Assembly: GCA_937885645.1 (NCBI GenBank)
Contig: CALABJ010000018.1
Coordinates: 124,001 to 188,000 of the forward strand
Source: RGIG4097 sp937885645
GTDB taxonomy: Bacteria; Bacillota; Clostridia; Christensenellales; CAG-917
Reading direction: 5' to 3'
Length of the DNA stretch: 64,000 nucleotides
Shown: one piece after another, positions 39,782-48,076 of the stretch
Position numbering within the stretch: the first letter of the stretch is position 1
Layout of the letters: each line of letters opens with the position of its first letter
Notes under the pieces: generated by a model
Databases searched by the model: none
What the model saw: the letters and a program-made list of their open reading frames with translations, nothing else
Told to the model about the DNA's origin: nothing
Made by a program: the position numbers and the translations under genes

Positions 39782-40209
39782 TGGCAAACCAATTCATACA
39801 TCAGGAATATCTGGTTGCAGGCAACAACTTCAACTCCGCCGGCTCAGCATCTGAGGCGGTGAAGAGCACTTTGAAGAAGATGGGTGTGGCGTCAAGCGAC
39901 ATCCGCAGGGTTGCCATTGCAATGTATGAAGGGGAAATCAACATGGTCATACATGCTGGGGGCGGAATTGCACTGGTTGACATCTATTACGACAAGATCA
40001 ACATCTTGCTCAACGACAAGGGCAAGGGCATAGCGGATCTTGAAAAGGCAATGCAACCGGGCTATTCCACAGCACCCGAAGAGGTGCAACGTCTGGGCTT
40101 CGGCGCAGGCATGGGCTTGCCCAATATGAGAAAATACGCAGACGTGTTCGACATCCAAAGCGAAGTGGGTGTTGGCACAACTGTGAAGATGACTATCTAT
40201 TTCGGATAG
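39781..40209 (+). CDS. HATPase-type anti-sigma-factor-like protein
   Basis: A 142-residue GHKL ATPase domain without transmembrane or phospho-acceptor region. The N box lies at MYEGEINMVIHAGGG, the G1-like box at LLNDKGKGI and the G2 box at GFGAGMGLPNMRKYAD. It resembles RsbW/SpoIIAB serine kinases. In hydrogenase operons such proteins are thought to carry a redox signal onward; no sigma factor or anti-anti-sigma partner is encoded nearby. Confidence 0.82.
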   Translation: MANQFIHQEYLVAGNNFNSAGSASEAVKSTLKKMGVASSDIRRVAIAMYEGEINMVIHAGGGIALVDIYYDKINILLNDKGKGIADLEKAMQPGYSTAPEEVQRLGFGAGMGLPNMRKYADVFDIQSEVGVGTTVKMTIYFG

Positions 40210-40224
40210 TGTGATAATGGGGAA

Positions 40225-41505
40225 ATGAACAAAGAAAGATCGTTGACACGAATTCTCACGGACAAAGCGCTCCACACCGTCAACCTTGATCCTGAAAAGT
40301 GCAGAGGTTGCGTCACTTGCATGCGCCGTTGTCCTACCGAGGCCATCCGCGTGAGAAACGGAAAGGCAAGCGTTGACTACGACCGTTGCATCGGTTGTGG
40401 CGAGTGCGTGCGCCTTTGTCCTCACAACGCTAAGTTGCCCTCACACGACAGCTGGGACACCCTTGATGATTTCAAGTATAAGATTGTGTTGCCAGCTCCC
40501 TCACTGTATGGACAATTCAACAACCTTGACAACGTTGACATAGTGCTCAGCGCACTGTTAGAGCTTGGCTTTGACGAAGTATATGAAGTAGGGCTCGCAG
40601 CTGAGTATGTCAGTTCAGTGACAAAGATTATGCTTGACAGAAAAGAGGTCAAGAGTCCTGTCATTTCAACGGCTTGCCCCGCCATACTTGAACTGATAAT
40701 GATGAAATATCACAACCTTCAAGACAACCTTCTCCCCGTCCTTGCTCCCGTTGACGTGGCGGCAAAACTGGCAAGGGAGAGAGCAATTGCAAGAGGTATC
40801 CCTGCCGAGGACATTGGCGTCTATTTCATATCCCCGTGTCCTGCAAAGGTGTTTGCCTTGAAGATGGGCATCGGCGTCAACAAACCTTACGTTGACAGAG
40901 TGTTGTCAGTGGCAGACGCATATATGCGTCTTGTTCCTGTGATGAACAACCTGAAAAACACCAAATCCCTGACAAAGATGTGCGCGACAGGTCTTAGATG
41001 GGGTGTCAGCCGTGGGGAAGCCAACGCCATATTCCACGAGAAAACAATCGCTGCCGACGGCGTTGAAAACTGCGTAAAGATTTTGGAAGCAGTAGAAGAC
41101 GGCTCTCTTGACGACATTGAGTTTATCGAGCTTAATGCTTGCACGGCAGGCTGTGTCGGCGGTGTTATGAATGTAGAAAATCCTTTCGTTGCAAGAGGCA
41201 GACTCTATCAGCTTGCAAGGAAGATGTCCACAGGTGTCAACCACCTCACGGACGTGGGCAAATCAAAGGAATATTTCACTTGGGAAGCAAGCCCCATGGT
41301 GAAGGACGTTTTTGTCCTTGATGAGGACCGCTTCACCGCAATGAACAAACTTATGGAGATGGAAAACGTATTTTCCAAACTCCCCCAAGCAGACTGCGGA
41401 CTTTGTGGCGCACCCAGTTGCAGAGCCTTTGCAGAGGACCTTGCCAGCGGAGTTATCCCTGCCGACACAAAGTGTCCTAGACTTGAAGAGGAGAAAAACC
41501 AATGA
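40225..41505 (+). CDS. Divergent [FeFe]-hydrogenase-like protein (sensory HydS type)
   Basis: A 426-residue protein. Two 4Fe-4S ferredoxin motifs open it (CRGCVTCMRRCP, CIGCGECVRLCP), then a hydrogenase domain, then a C-terminal 4Fe-4S domain (CGLCGAPSCRAFAEDLASG). H-cluster motifs are altered. The first loop reads STACP where TSCCP is typical, so the proton-donor cysteine is Ala. The second reads SPCPAK rather than MPCxxK, and the third ELNACTAGCVGG rather than ExMACxxGCxxGGG. Four cluster-ligand cysteines remain. Alanine at the proton-donor site is a mark of sensory HydS proteins, so slow catalysis and a signalling role are likely. It overlaps the second DRTGG gene. Confidence 0.85.
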   Translation: MNKERSLTRILTDKALHTVNLDPEKCRGCVTCMRRCPTEAIRVRNGKASVDYDRCIGCGECVRLCPHNAKLPSHDSWDTLDDFKYKIVLPAPSLYGQFNNLDNVDIVLSALLELGFDEVYEVGLAAEYVSSVTKIMLDRKEVKSPVISTACPAILELIMMKYHNLQDNLLPVLAPVDVAAKLARERAIARGIPAEDIGVYFISPCPAKVFALKMGIGVNKPYVDRVLSVADAYMRLVPVMNNLKNTKSLTKMCATGLRWGVSRGEANAIFHEKTIAADGVENCVKILEAVEDGSLDDIEFIELNACTAGCVGGVMNVENPFVARGRLYQLARKMSTGVNHLTDVGKSKEYFTWEASPMVKDVFVLDEDRFTAMNKLMEMENVFSKLPQADCGLCGAPSCRAFAEDLASGVIPADTKCPRLEEEKNQ

Positions 41506-41828
41506 CCGTAAAGGAATTAGTGCAAGTCTTAGACGCAAAGGTGTACAACCTTGACGATGAAATGAGAGAAGTCACCTCCGGCTATGCAGGAGATTTTCTC
41601 AGTGCGGTCATGGGCAAAGCCCCCACAGATAGTGCTTGGTTCACAATTATGAACAACGTCAACGTCTGCGCCGTTGCAACCCTTGCAGAAGTGGCGGTTG
41701 TGGTGCTCTGCGAAGGAGTAGAGCCTGACCAGCCTCTTTTGAACAAGGTGAAGATGCAAGGTGTCAACCTGATTGCAGTGAAGGAAGACATTTTTGGAGC
41801 AGTGAAAAAGGTCTGCCACCTGATTTAA
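41502..41828 (+). CDS. DRTGG-domain protein, second copy
   Basis: A 108-residue protein, paralogous to the one at 39443. It has YNLDDEMREVTSGYAGDFLSAV at the start and VVLCEGVEPDQPLLNKVKMQG in the body. The ATG overlaps the stop of the HydS-like gene, so expression is coupled. Function as a ligand-binding regulator is inferred from family context. Confidence 0.8.
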   Translation: MTVKELVQVLDAKVYNLDDEMREVTSGYAGDFLSAVMGKAPTDSAWFTIMNNVNVCAVATLAEVAVVVLCEGVEPDQPLLNKVKMQGVNLIAVKEDIFGAVKKVCHLI

Positions 41829-41829
41829 G

Positions 41830-42519
41830 ATGGACACCTACCGCTACGACATACACATACATTCAGCGGTGTCACCCTGTGCCGACAACGATATGACTCC
41901 TGTCACCATCGTAGGCACGGCGATGCTCAGCGGACTTGATTTTGTGGCCATAGCGGACCACAACTCAATAGAGCACGTCCCAGTGGCGCTGGCAGCAGGC
42001 AAAGCCTATGGCATAAAGGTTGTCCCTGCAATTGAATTGCAGACAAGAGAAGACATCCACATAGTGTGCTTGTTTGAAAAGTATGAGGACTTGGTGAGGT
42101 TCACTGAGAAAATACCTTTCTCCACCCGTCCCAACGAGGAAGAGTTTTTCGGAGAGCAACTGATATTTGACGAAGACGATGAAGTCATCGGCAAAGTGGA
42201 AAGGATGCTCCTTGACAGCGCGGACATATCAAGTGACGACGTGCCCGCCCTCATAAAGGAGTTCAATGGGGTTGCAATCCCCGCCCATATAGACAGAGAA
42301 GGCAACAGTATGCTTTCAATTCTGGGCACAATAACAGAAGGCTATCCCGTGGTGGAGTTCAGCACAAGAGCAAAGCCCGAGATGATAGAAGAGTGGTCAA
42401 AGACCCATGGGGTCATCATAGACAGCGACGCACACACGCTCACTAGCATATCCACTCTTGGGCAAATAGAGCTTGAAGAATACACGGTCAAATGTTTCCT
42501 TGACCATCTGCGTGGATGA
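41830..42519 (+). CDS. PHP-domain phosphoesterase
   Basis: A 229-residue metal-dependent hydrolase of the PHP family. Metal ligands are seen in YDIHIHSAVSPCADNDM, AIADHNSIEH, the E of VVPAIELQT, IPAHIDREG and SDAHT. It lacks polymerase or histidinol-phosphatase extensions. Its constant presence in this type of hydrogenase operon suggests a nucleotide or phosphoester signal, but no substrate is known. Confidence 0.85.
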   Translation: MDTYRYDIHIHSAVSPCADNDMTPVTIVGTAMLSGLDFVAIADHNSIEHVPVALAAGKAYGIKVVPAIELQTREDIHIVCLFEKYEDLVRFTEKIPFSTRPNEEEFFGEQLIFDEDDEVIGKVERMLLDSADISSDDVPALIKEFNGVAIPAHIDREGNSMLSILGTITEGYPVVEFSTRAKPEMIEEWSKTHGVIIDSDAHTLTSISTLGQIELEEYTVKCFLDHLRG

Positions 42520-42520
42520 T

Positions 42521-43066
42521 ATGAGAGAACTTGCACTGAACATACTTGACATAGTTGAAAACTCCGTCAAGGCGGAAGCCAAGAACGTGCTTATAAGCGT
42601 AGTGGCTCAGGACAATCTTTTGACCATAGTCATCAAGGACGACGGAAAGGGTATGGACGAGGAGTTTTTGAAGAACGTCACCGACCCTTTCACCACCACC
42701 CGCACCACAAGAAAGGTTGGCATGGGCATACCTCTCTTTAAGATGGCGGCGGAGATGGCAGGAGGTGAGTTTAGTATCACCTCAACAAAGGGCTTAGGCA
42801 CAACGGTGACAGCCACCTTCGTCCTTGACCACATTGACAGAGTGCCACTAGGCAACCTTGCTGAAACCATGGTGACTCTTCTCAATGACGATTTCCCCAC
42901 AGACTATCTTCTCAAAGTGTCCGTTGACGGAAATGAATACGAATTTGACACGAAAGAGCTGAGAGAGCAACTTGACGGTGTGCCCGTCAACCAGCCAGAA
43001 ATCTTGCTTTTCGTCAAAGATATGATAAATGAAAATATAACACACATTGGAGGAGCAAAAATATGA
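42521..43066 (+). CDS. Histidine-kinase-like ATPase domain protein
   Basis: A 181-residue GHKL ATPase starting at the ATG at 42521, one base after the PHP gene; the longer frame from 42473 lies inside that gene. The N box is LNILDIVENSVKAEAKNV, the G1 box IKDDGKGMDEEFL, and the G2 region RKVGMGIPLFKMAAEMAGG. It has no H box or membrane part. It is the second HATPase protein of this operon and may pair with the ferredoxin encoded four bases into its end. Confidence 0.82.
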   Translation: MRELALNILDIVENSVKAEAKNVLISVVAQDNLLTIVIKDDGKGMDEEFLKNVTDPFTTTRTTRKVGMGIPLFKMAAEMAGGEFSITSTKGLGTTVTATFVLDHIDRVPLGNLAETMVTLLNDDFPTDYLLKVSVDGNEYEFDTKELREQLDGVPVNQPEILLFVKDMINENITHIGGAKI

Positions 43067-43431
43067 AGAGTATTGCCGACATCAAAGCCATTAGAGACAA
43101 GATGCAATCGGAAATCATTTTGCGCGACAACAACGACAGCGAAGCAGAAATCAGAGTTGTAGTTGGCATGGCAACCTGCGGTATTTCAGCAGGCGCACGC
43201 CCCGTCTATAACACCCTTCTTGACGAAGTCGCAACCCGCGCCCTTAAAAACGTCAAAGTGACCAGAAGTGGATGCCTTGGCATGTGCAAGCTTGAACCTA
43301 TCGTTGAAGTTTTCGTGCCCGGTCAAGACAAGGTGACTTACGTTGAAGTCACACCTGAAAAGGCAAAGCAAATCATCGCAAGCCACGTCGTCAACGGCAA
43401 CGTTTGCAAGGATTATCTCATCAAGGAATAA
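43063..43431 (+). CDS. Thioredoxin-like [2Fe-2S] ferredoxin
   Basis: A 122-residue protein with MATCGISAGA and SGCLGMCKLEP giving four cysteines in the spacing of NuoE-type [2Fe-2S] ferredoxins. It overlaps the previous gene by 4 bases. Similar stand-alone subunits precede the NuoF-like gene in hydrogenase operons and probably transfer electrons to it. Confidence 0.88.
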   Translation: MKSIADIKAIRDKMQSEIILRDNNDSEAEIRVVVGMATCGISAGARPVYNTLLDEVATRALKNVKVTRSGCLGMCKLEPIVEVFVPGQDKVTYVEVTPEKAKQIIASHVVNGNVCKDYLIKE

Positions 43432-43448
43432 CTAGGAGGACTATATAA

Positions 43449-45233
43449 ATGTACAGAAGTCACGTATTGGTATGTGGCGGCACAGGTTGTACATCCAACC
43501 ACAGTGGCGACATACTCAACGAATTTCAAAAACTGCTTGCTGAACACAATCTTCAAAATGAAGTGAACATGGTCAGAACAGGCTGTTTCGGTCTTTGCGC
43601 AGTTGGTCCCGTTGTCATCATCTACCCCGAAGGCGCATTCTACGCAAGCGTCACAGTTGATGACGTCAAGGAACTTGTGGAAGAACACCTCATCAAAGGC
43701 CGTATTGTCAACCGTCTTCTCCACAAAGAAGACAACAATGATTCCGTCAAGGCATTGTCAGACACCAACTTCTACAAGAAGCAAACCCGTGTTGCACTCC
43801 GCAACTGCGGTGTCATCAACCCCGAAGTCATCGATGAATACATCGCATACGACGGCTATCAAGCACTGATCAAAGTCTTGACAGAAATGACTCCTCAACA
43901 AGTCATCGACACCCTCAAAGCAAGTGGACTCCGTGGCAGAGGCGGTGCAGGCTTCCCCACAGGTCTCAAGTGGCAATTTGCAGCCGCATCACCCGGCCCC
44001 GTCAAGTACGTCTGCTGCAACGCTGACGAAGGCGACCCCGGTGCATTTATGGACAGAAGCATCCTTGAAGGCGATCCTCATGCCCTCATCGAAGCAATGA
44101 CCATTGCAGGCTACGCAATCGGCGCACACCAAGGCTACGTTTACGTCCGTGCAGAATACCCCATCGCAGTTGAACGCTTGAAGATAGCCCTCAAGCAAGC
44201 AAAGGAATACGGCCTCCTGGGCAAGAACATCCTTGACACCGGCTTTGACTTCGACCTTGACATCCGTCTTGGCGCAGGCGCATTTGTTTGCGGTGAAGAA
44301 ACAGCACTTATGGTTTCAATCGAAGGCAACCGTGGTGAACCTCGTCCTCGTCCTCCTTTCCCCGCAGTGAAAGGTTTGTTTGGCAAGCCCACAATCCTCA
44401 ACAACGTGGAAACATATGCAAATATTGCACAAATTATCTTGAAAGGACCCGAATGGTTCACTTCAATGGGAACAGAGAAGTCAAAGGGCACAAAGGTCTT
44501 TGCACTTGGTGGCAAGATCACCAACACAGGTCTTGTTGAAATCCCCATGGGCACAACTCTCCGCACAGTCATCGAAGACATCGGTGGTGGCGTCCCCAAC
44601 GGCAAGAAGTTCAAGGCAGCACAAACCGGCGGTCCTTCAGGCGGTTGCATCCCTGCAGAACACTTTGACATCCCCATCGACTATGACAACCTTATCGCAA
44701 TCGGCTCAATGATGGGCTCAGGCGGTATGATCGTTATGGACGAAGACAACTGCATGGTTGACATCGCAAAATTCTTCCTTGAATTCACAGTTGATGAAAG
44801 CTGTGGCAAGTGCACTCCCTGCCGTATCGGCACACGCAGACTTCTTGAATACCTTGACAAGATCACAACCGGTCTTGCAACTCTCGAAGATCTTGACGAA
44901 ATGGAAAAACTCTGCCATTACATAAAAGCAAACTCACTGTGCGGTCTTGGACAAACAGCACCCAACCCCGTGCTTTCAACCCTCCGCTATTTCCGTGACG
45001 AATACATCGCACACATCGTCGACAAGAAATGTCCTTGCCACGTTTGTAAGGGTCTTGTCCAATTCAAGATCGTTGAAGACAAGTGTAAAGGTTGCTCAGC
45101 CTGCGCAAGAAAGTGTCCTGTTGGCGCAATCACTGGCGTAATCAAACAACCTTACAGCATTGACGTCAACAAGTGCATCAAGTGCGGACAATGTATCGAC
45201 ACTTGCCGCTTCGGCGCAATCATCAAGGAATAA
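43449..45233 (+). CDS. NuoF/HydB-like NAD- and FMN-binding hydrogenase subunit
   Basis: A 594-residue flavo-iron-sulfur subunit that exchanges electrons with NAD(H). An N-terminal thioredoxin-like [2Fe-2S] domain (CGGTGCTSN, CFGLCAVGP) is followed by the FMN/NAD core (GLRGRGGAGFPTGLKW, ADEGDPGAFMDRSILEGDPH). Next come the 4Fe-4S site CGKCTPCRIGTRRLLE and a C-terminal pair of 4Fe-4S motifs (CKGCSACARKCP, CIKCGQCIDTCR). An AGGAGG site precedes the ATG. With the NuoE-like and HydA subunits it makes a trimeric NAD-linked, possibly bifurcating, hydrogenase. Confidence 0.95.
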   Translation: MYRSHVLVCGGTGCTSNHSGDILNEFQKLLAEHNLQNEVNMVRTGCFGLCAVGPVVIIYPEGAFYASVTVDDVKELVEEHLIKGRIVNRLLHKEDNNDSVKALSDTNFYKKQTRVALRNCGVINPEVIDEYIAYDGYQALIKVLTEMTPQQVIDTLKASGLRGRGGAGFPTGLKWQFAAASPGPVKYVCCNADEGDPGAFMDRSILEGDPHALIEAMTIAGYAIGAHQGYVYVRAEYPIAVERLKIALKQAKEYGLLGKNILDTGFDFDLDIRLGAGAFVCGEETALMVSIEGNRGEPRPRPPFPAVKGLFGKPTILNNVETYANIAQIILKGPEWFTSMGTEKSKGTKVFALGGKITNTGLVEIPMGTTLRTVIEDIGGGVPNGKKFKAAQTGGPSGGCIPAEHFDIPIDYDNLIAIGSMMGSGGMIVMDEDNCMVDIAKFFLEFTVDESCGKCTPCRIGTRRLLEYLDKITTGLATLEDLDEMEKLCHYIKANSLCGLGQTAPNPVLSTLRYFRDEYIAHIVDKKCPCHVCKGLVQFKIVEDKCKGCSACARKCPVGAITGVIKQPYSIDVNKCIKCGQCIDTCRFGAIIKE

Positions 45234-45244
45234 TGAGGTGACCT

Positions 45245-46999
45245 ATGGAAAAGAAAATGGTAAACGTAAAAATCAATGATATAGCCGTGCAAGTGCCCGA
45301 GGGTTCAACAATCCTCGAAGCCGCAAAAGTAGCCGGCGTCAAAATTCCTACTCTCTGCTACCTCAAGGGCATCAACGCAATCGGCGCTTGCCGTGTTTGT
45401 CTTGTTGAAGTCAAGGGCGCAAGAGGACTTTGTGCAGCATGTGTCTATCCTGTCAACGAAGGCATGGAAGTGTACACAAACACCCCCAAAGTCATGGAAA
45501 GCAGAAAGACAACAGTGGAACTCATCCTTTCAGACCACAAGAAAGACTGTCTCAACTGCGTGAGAAACAACAAGTGCGAACTCCAAGACCTTGCAATGGA
45601 ATTTGGTTGTGATGCACATCGCTTCAAGGGTGTCACCAATGACTATCCTATGGACACAACCACTCCTTACATCGTCCGTGACAACAGCAAGTGCGTCCTC
45701 TGCCGTCGCTGTGTTGCAGTCTGCAAGAACGTCCAATCAGTGTCCGCAATCGGCGCAAACGCCCGTGGCTTCGACACCCACATCGGTTGCGCATTTGAAA
45801 AGAATCTTAATGAAGTGTCCTGCGTTGGCTGTGGTCAATGTATCGCAGTTTGCCCCGTTGGCGCACTCCACGAAAGAGAAGAAATCGACGACGTCATCGA
45901 TGCACTTGCAGATCCTACAAAGCGCGTCATCGTCGGCACAGCACCTTCAGTCCGCGTAGGCCTCGGCGAAGAATTTGGTATGCCTATGGGCACCAACGTT
46001 GAAGGCAAGATGGTTGCAGCACTCCGCAGATGCGGTTTCAACGACGTGTTTGACGTCAACTTCACCGCAGACCTCACCATCATGGAAGAAGGCACTGAAT
46101 TCATCAACAGAGTTACAGGCAAGGGCCACAACAACACCCTTCCTATGATCACCAGCTGTTCACCTGCATGGATCAAATTCTGCGAACACAATTTCCCCGA
46201 AGAACTTGATCACCTCTCATCATGCAAGAGCCCTCAACAAATGTTCGGCGCAGTCTGCAAGACCTACTATGCAGAAAAGCTCGGTATGGATCCCAAGGAT
46301 ATCGTCGTTGTTTCAATTATGCCTTGCACCGCAAAGAAATTTGAAAAGGGCAGAGCAGATCAATCAGCAGCAGGCGTTCCCGACATCGACTTTGCACTGA
46401 CCACAAGAGAACTTGCAAAACTCATCAAGCGCAAGGGCATCATCTTCAATGAACTTCCTGATGAACAATTTGACACACCTCTCGGCATCGCATCAGGCGC
46501 AGGCCTCCTCTTCGGTGCAACCGGTGGCGTTATGGAAGCAGCACTCCGCACAGTCTATGAAGTCCTCGAAGGCAAAGCAGCACCTTCACTTGACTGGCTT
46601 GAAGTCAGAGGCACAGAAGGCAGAAAGGAAGCAACCTACAAGGTTGCAGGCATGGAAGTCAAGGTCTGTGTTGTCAGCGGTCTTGCAAACGCACGTAAGG
46701 TCATGGAAGAAGTCGCAGCAGGCACCAGCCCCTACCACTTCATCGAAGTCATGTCATGCCCCGGCGGTTGCGTAAACGGTGGCGGTCAACCCATCGTTGA
46801 TGCATACACCCGCAACAACAACGACGTGAGAGCAATCCGCGCAAAGGCAATCTACGACACAGATGCAGCAATGACCCTCAGAAAGTCACATGAAAACCCT
46901 GCAGTCCAAGACCTCTACAAAGACTACTTTGGAGCACCCGGCAGCCACAAGGCACACGAAGTCCTCCACACAAGCTACGTCAAGAGAGAAAAATATTAA
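45245..46999 (+). CDS. [FeFe]-hydrogenase catalytic subunit (HydA, group A)
   Basis: A 584-residue H2-forming subunit. It has an N-terminal [2Fe-2S] domain (GACRVCLVEVKGA, CAACVYPV), a His-Cys3 4Fe-4S motif (HKKDCLNCVRNNKCEL), and two 4Fe-4S motifs (CVLCRRCVAVCK, CVGCGQCIAVCP). The H-cluster domain follows with TSCSPAW (303-309), IMPCTAKKFE and EVMSCPGGCVNGGGQP. It ends with the small-subunit-like tail LYKDYFGAPGSHKAHEVLH. The first loop has Ser at 306 where textbook enzymes have a second Cys. I recall the same TSCSP loop in other multi-subunit clostridial HydA proteins, but cannot verify it. No hydE/F/G maturases are in the window. Confidence 0.95.
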   Translation: MEKKMVNVKINDIAVQVPEGSTILEAAKVAGVKIPTLCYLKGINAIGACRVCLVEVKGARGLCAACVYPVNEGMEVYTNTPKVMESRKTTVELILSDHKKDCLNCVRNNKCELQDLAMEFGCDAHRFKGVTNDYPMDTTTPYIVRDNSKCVLCRRCVAVCKNVQSVSAIGANARGFDTHIGCAFEKNLNEVSCVGCGQCIAVCPVGALHEREEIDDVIDALADPTKRVIVGTAPSVRVGLGEEFGMPMGTNVEGKMVAALRRCGFNDVFDVNFTADLTIMEEGTEFINRVTGKGHNNTLPMITSCSPAWIKFCEHNFPEELDHLSSCKSPQQMFGAVCKTYYAEKLGMDPKDIVVVSIMPCTAKKFEKGRADQSAAGVPDIDFALTTRELAKLIKRKGIIFNELPDEQFDTPLGIASGAGLLFGATGGVMEAALRTVYEVLEGKAAPSLDWLEVRGTEGRKEATYKVAGMEVKVCVVSGLANARKVMEEVAAGTSPYHFIEVMSCPGGCVNGGGQPIVDAYTRNNNDVRAIRAKAIYDTDAAMTLRKSHENPAVQDLYKDYFGAPGSHKAHEVLHTSYVKREKY

Positions 47000-47020
47000 T
47001 CTATCATATCTTCCAATGTT

Positions 47021-47051
47021 AAAAAAAGGCACTCCGTTTGGAGTGCCTTTT
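47021..47051 (+). terminator. Terminator of the hydrogenase operon
   Basis: GGCACTCC-GTTT-GGAGTGCC, A-run before and T-run after. Confidence 0.92.
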
Positions 47052-47058
47052 CATTTAA

Positions 47059-47192
47059 TAATCCTGCATTGAGAATAAGACCAAATGAACAACCCTGCAC
47101 CGAGAATCAATCATATTAACCCTGCACCGCAGGATTTCATCGCAAAGGGATTTCATCACGCAGTGATTTCATCCGTCCTCGACGGATTTAAT
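47059..47192. repeat. Hairpin array 1, left of the SLOG/HTH module
   Basis: After three degenerate copies of a CCTGCAYYGAGAAT unit (47061, 47093, 47121) comes a regular series. The blocks CCTGC-ACC-GCAGG, CGCAAAGGG, CAC-GCA-GTG and CCGT-CCTCG-ACGG are separated each time by ATTTCAT and finally ATTTAAT (47186-47192). The last base overlaps the stop codon of the SLOG gene. No gene is present. Confidence 0.75.
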
Positions 47193-47653
47193 CAATTGTT
47201 CTCGCATAGATTAATTATTTTCTTATGCTTTCGATTTGCATATTCGTAAGCAATTTTAGTTCCGCTATTTTGTCTGCAATTTTTATTGTCGTAATAAAAC
47301 ACACAGACATCAGCCTTGTCAATCATTTCGTAATTGCGCTCAACATAAGCACCTTTACCTGCATTTGCAATTTTAAGAGGGAAATAGGTTTCTTCGTAGG
47401 ATTTTAACAAATAGTTTTCATAATCATTATCAATGTATTGAAATGATGCGCGAACGTAAACTCTTCTCAGATAGGGATATTTTTCTTTCAGTTTCGTAAG
47501 TGTTTTCCACGCAAGAGAGTCAAATTCACTCATACTGCCAAAAAGAAAAGTAGTCGCCCCCTCATCAATCAAGGAGTGTAAAGTGTTATCCAGAGATAAG
47601 ACGAGCTGACTATTTTCTAATATCTTTCTGTGTCCAATGAAGCAAACTATCAT
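47192..47653 (-). CDS. SLOG-superfamily (YpsA/DUF1273-like) protein
   Basis: A 153-residue protein from the ATG at 47653 (MIVCFIGHRKI); the 23-codon upstream extension runs through the promoter and is rejected. CFIGHR followed by FLFGSMSEFDSLAWKTL is the SLOG nucleotide-ligand fold pattern, and DKADVCVFYYDN plus GTKIAYEYANRK supply the later strand and helix. SLOG proteins sense or process nucleotide-derived ligands and often occur in conflict systems. It is divergent from an HTH regulator with shared operators and is AT-rich compared with neighbours. Confidence 0.72.
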   Translation of the reverse strand: MIVCFIGHRKILENSQLVLSLDNTLHSLIDEGATTFLFGSMSEFDSLAWKTLTKLKEKYPYLRRVYVRASFQYIDNDYENYLLKSYEETYFPLKIANAGKGAYVERNYEMIDKADVCVFYYDNKNCRQNSGTKIAYEYANRKHKKIINLCENN

Positions 47654-47658
47654 AATTT

Positions 47659-47783
47659 TCGTGGAACTCCGTAAAATATTATAAATAAAACAGACAAGAA
47701 AGTCAATATCGTGGAACTCCACGAGAGATAAATTTGATAATTCATATAATTAATTCGTGGAAGACCGATATGGAATTCCACGA
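47659..47783. promoter_or_regulatory. Four operator-like palindromes between the SLOG and HTH genes
   Basis: A perfect site TCGTGGA-AC-TCCACGA lies at 47709-47724. Related sites are TCGTGGA-AC-TCCGTAA (47659-47674, right arm decayed), TCGTGGA at 47755-47761 (left arm only) and ATATGGA-AT-TCCACGA (47768-47783). The first covers the start region of the SLOG promoter and the second abuts its -35 box. The last two lie between the -10 box and ATG of the HTH gene. This is the layout of an autoregulating repressor controlling both genes. Confidence 0.8.
47678..47706 (-). promoter_or_regulatory. Promoter of the SLOG gene
   Basis: On the minus strand TTGACT (47701-47706), 17-base spacer, TATAAT (47678-47683). 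The opposite HTH gene has a TATAAT at 47745-47750 with no good -35. Confidence 0.88.
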
Positions 47784-47792
47784 AGGTGACTT

Positions 47793-48026
47793 ATGGATTT
47801 GAATCATGCAATCATAAAGAGAATTGAAGAAATCTGCAAAGAGAAGAACATAAACGTTTGCAAGTCCACTCTTGGTGGTGGCAAATCTCCCTCTGCGATT
47901 TATGACCTCATCAACGGTAGAACAAAGTGTTCAAAGGTGTCAACAATCAAGGCGTTTTGCCAAGGTGCAGGCATTACTCTTGCGGAATTTTTTGACAGAG
48001 ATTACTTCAACGATTTTGAGGAATAG
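47793..48026 (+). CDS. XRE-family HTH transcriptional regulator
   Basis: A 77-residue DNA-binding protein composed of one Cro/C1-type helix-turn-helix (IIKRIEEICKEKNINV, SPSAIYDLINGRTKCSK, VSTIKAFCQGAGITLAEFF). The recognition helix is expected around SPSAIYDLING. An AAGGTGA site precedes the ATG. With the palindromes upstream, it very likely represses itself and the divergent SLOG gene. Confidence 0.88.
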   Translation: MDLNHAIIKRIEEICKEKNINVCKSTLGGGKSPSAIYDLINGRTKCSKVSTIKAFCQGAGITLAEFFDRDYFNDFEE

Positions 48027-48033
48027 CATTCAG

Positions 48034-48060
48034 CCACGGTCTATCCGTGGTTTTATTTTT
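48034..48060 (+). terminator. Terminator of the HTH gene
   Basis: CCACGG-TCTAT-CCGTGG followed by TTTTATTTTT. Confidence 0.88.
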
Positions 48061-48076
48061 CTTTGGATTTTGCAAC

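Noticed and set aside
47121..47192. CRISPR array
   Set aside because: The repeated part is only 7 bases and the variable parts are themselves palindromes; no leader or cas genes are present.
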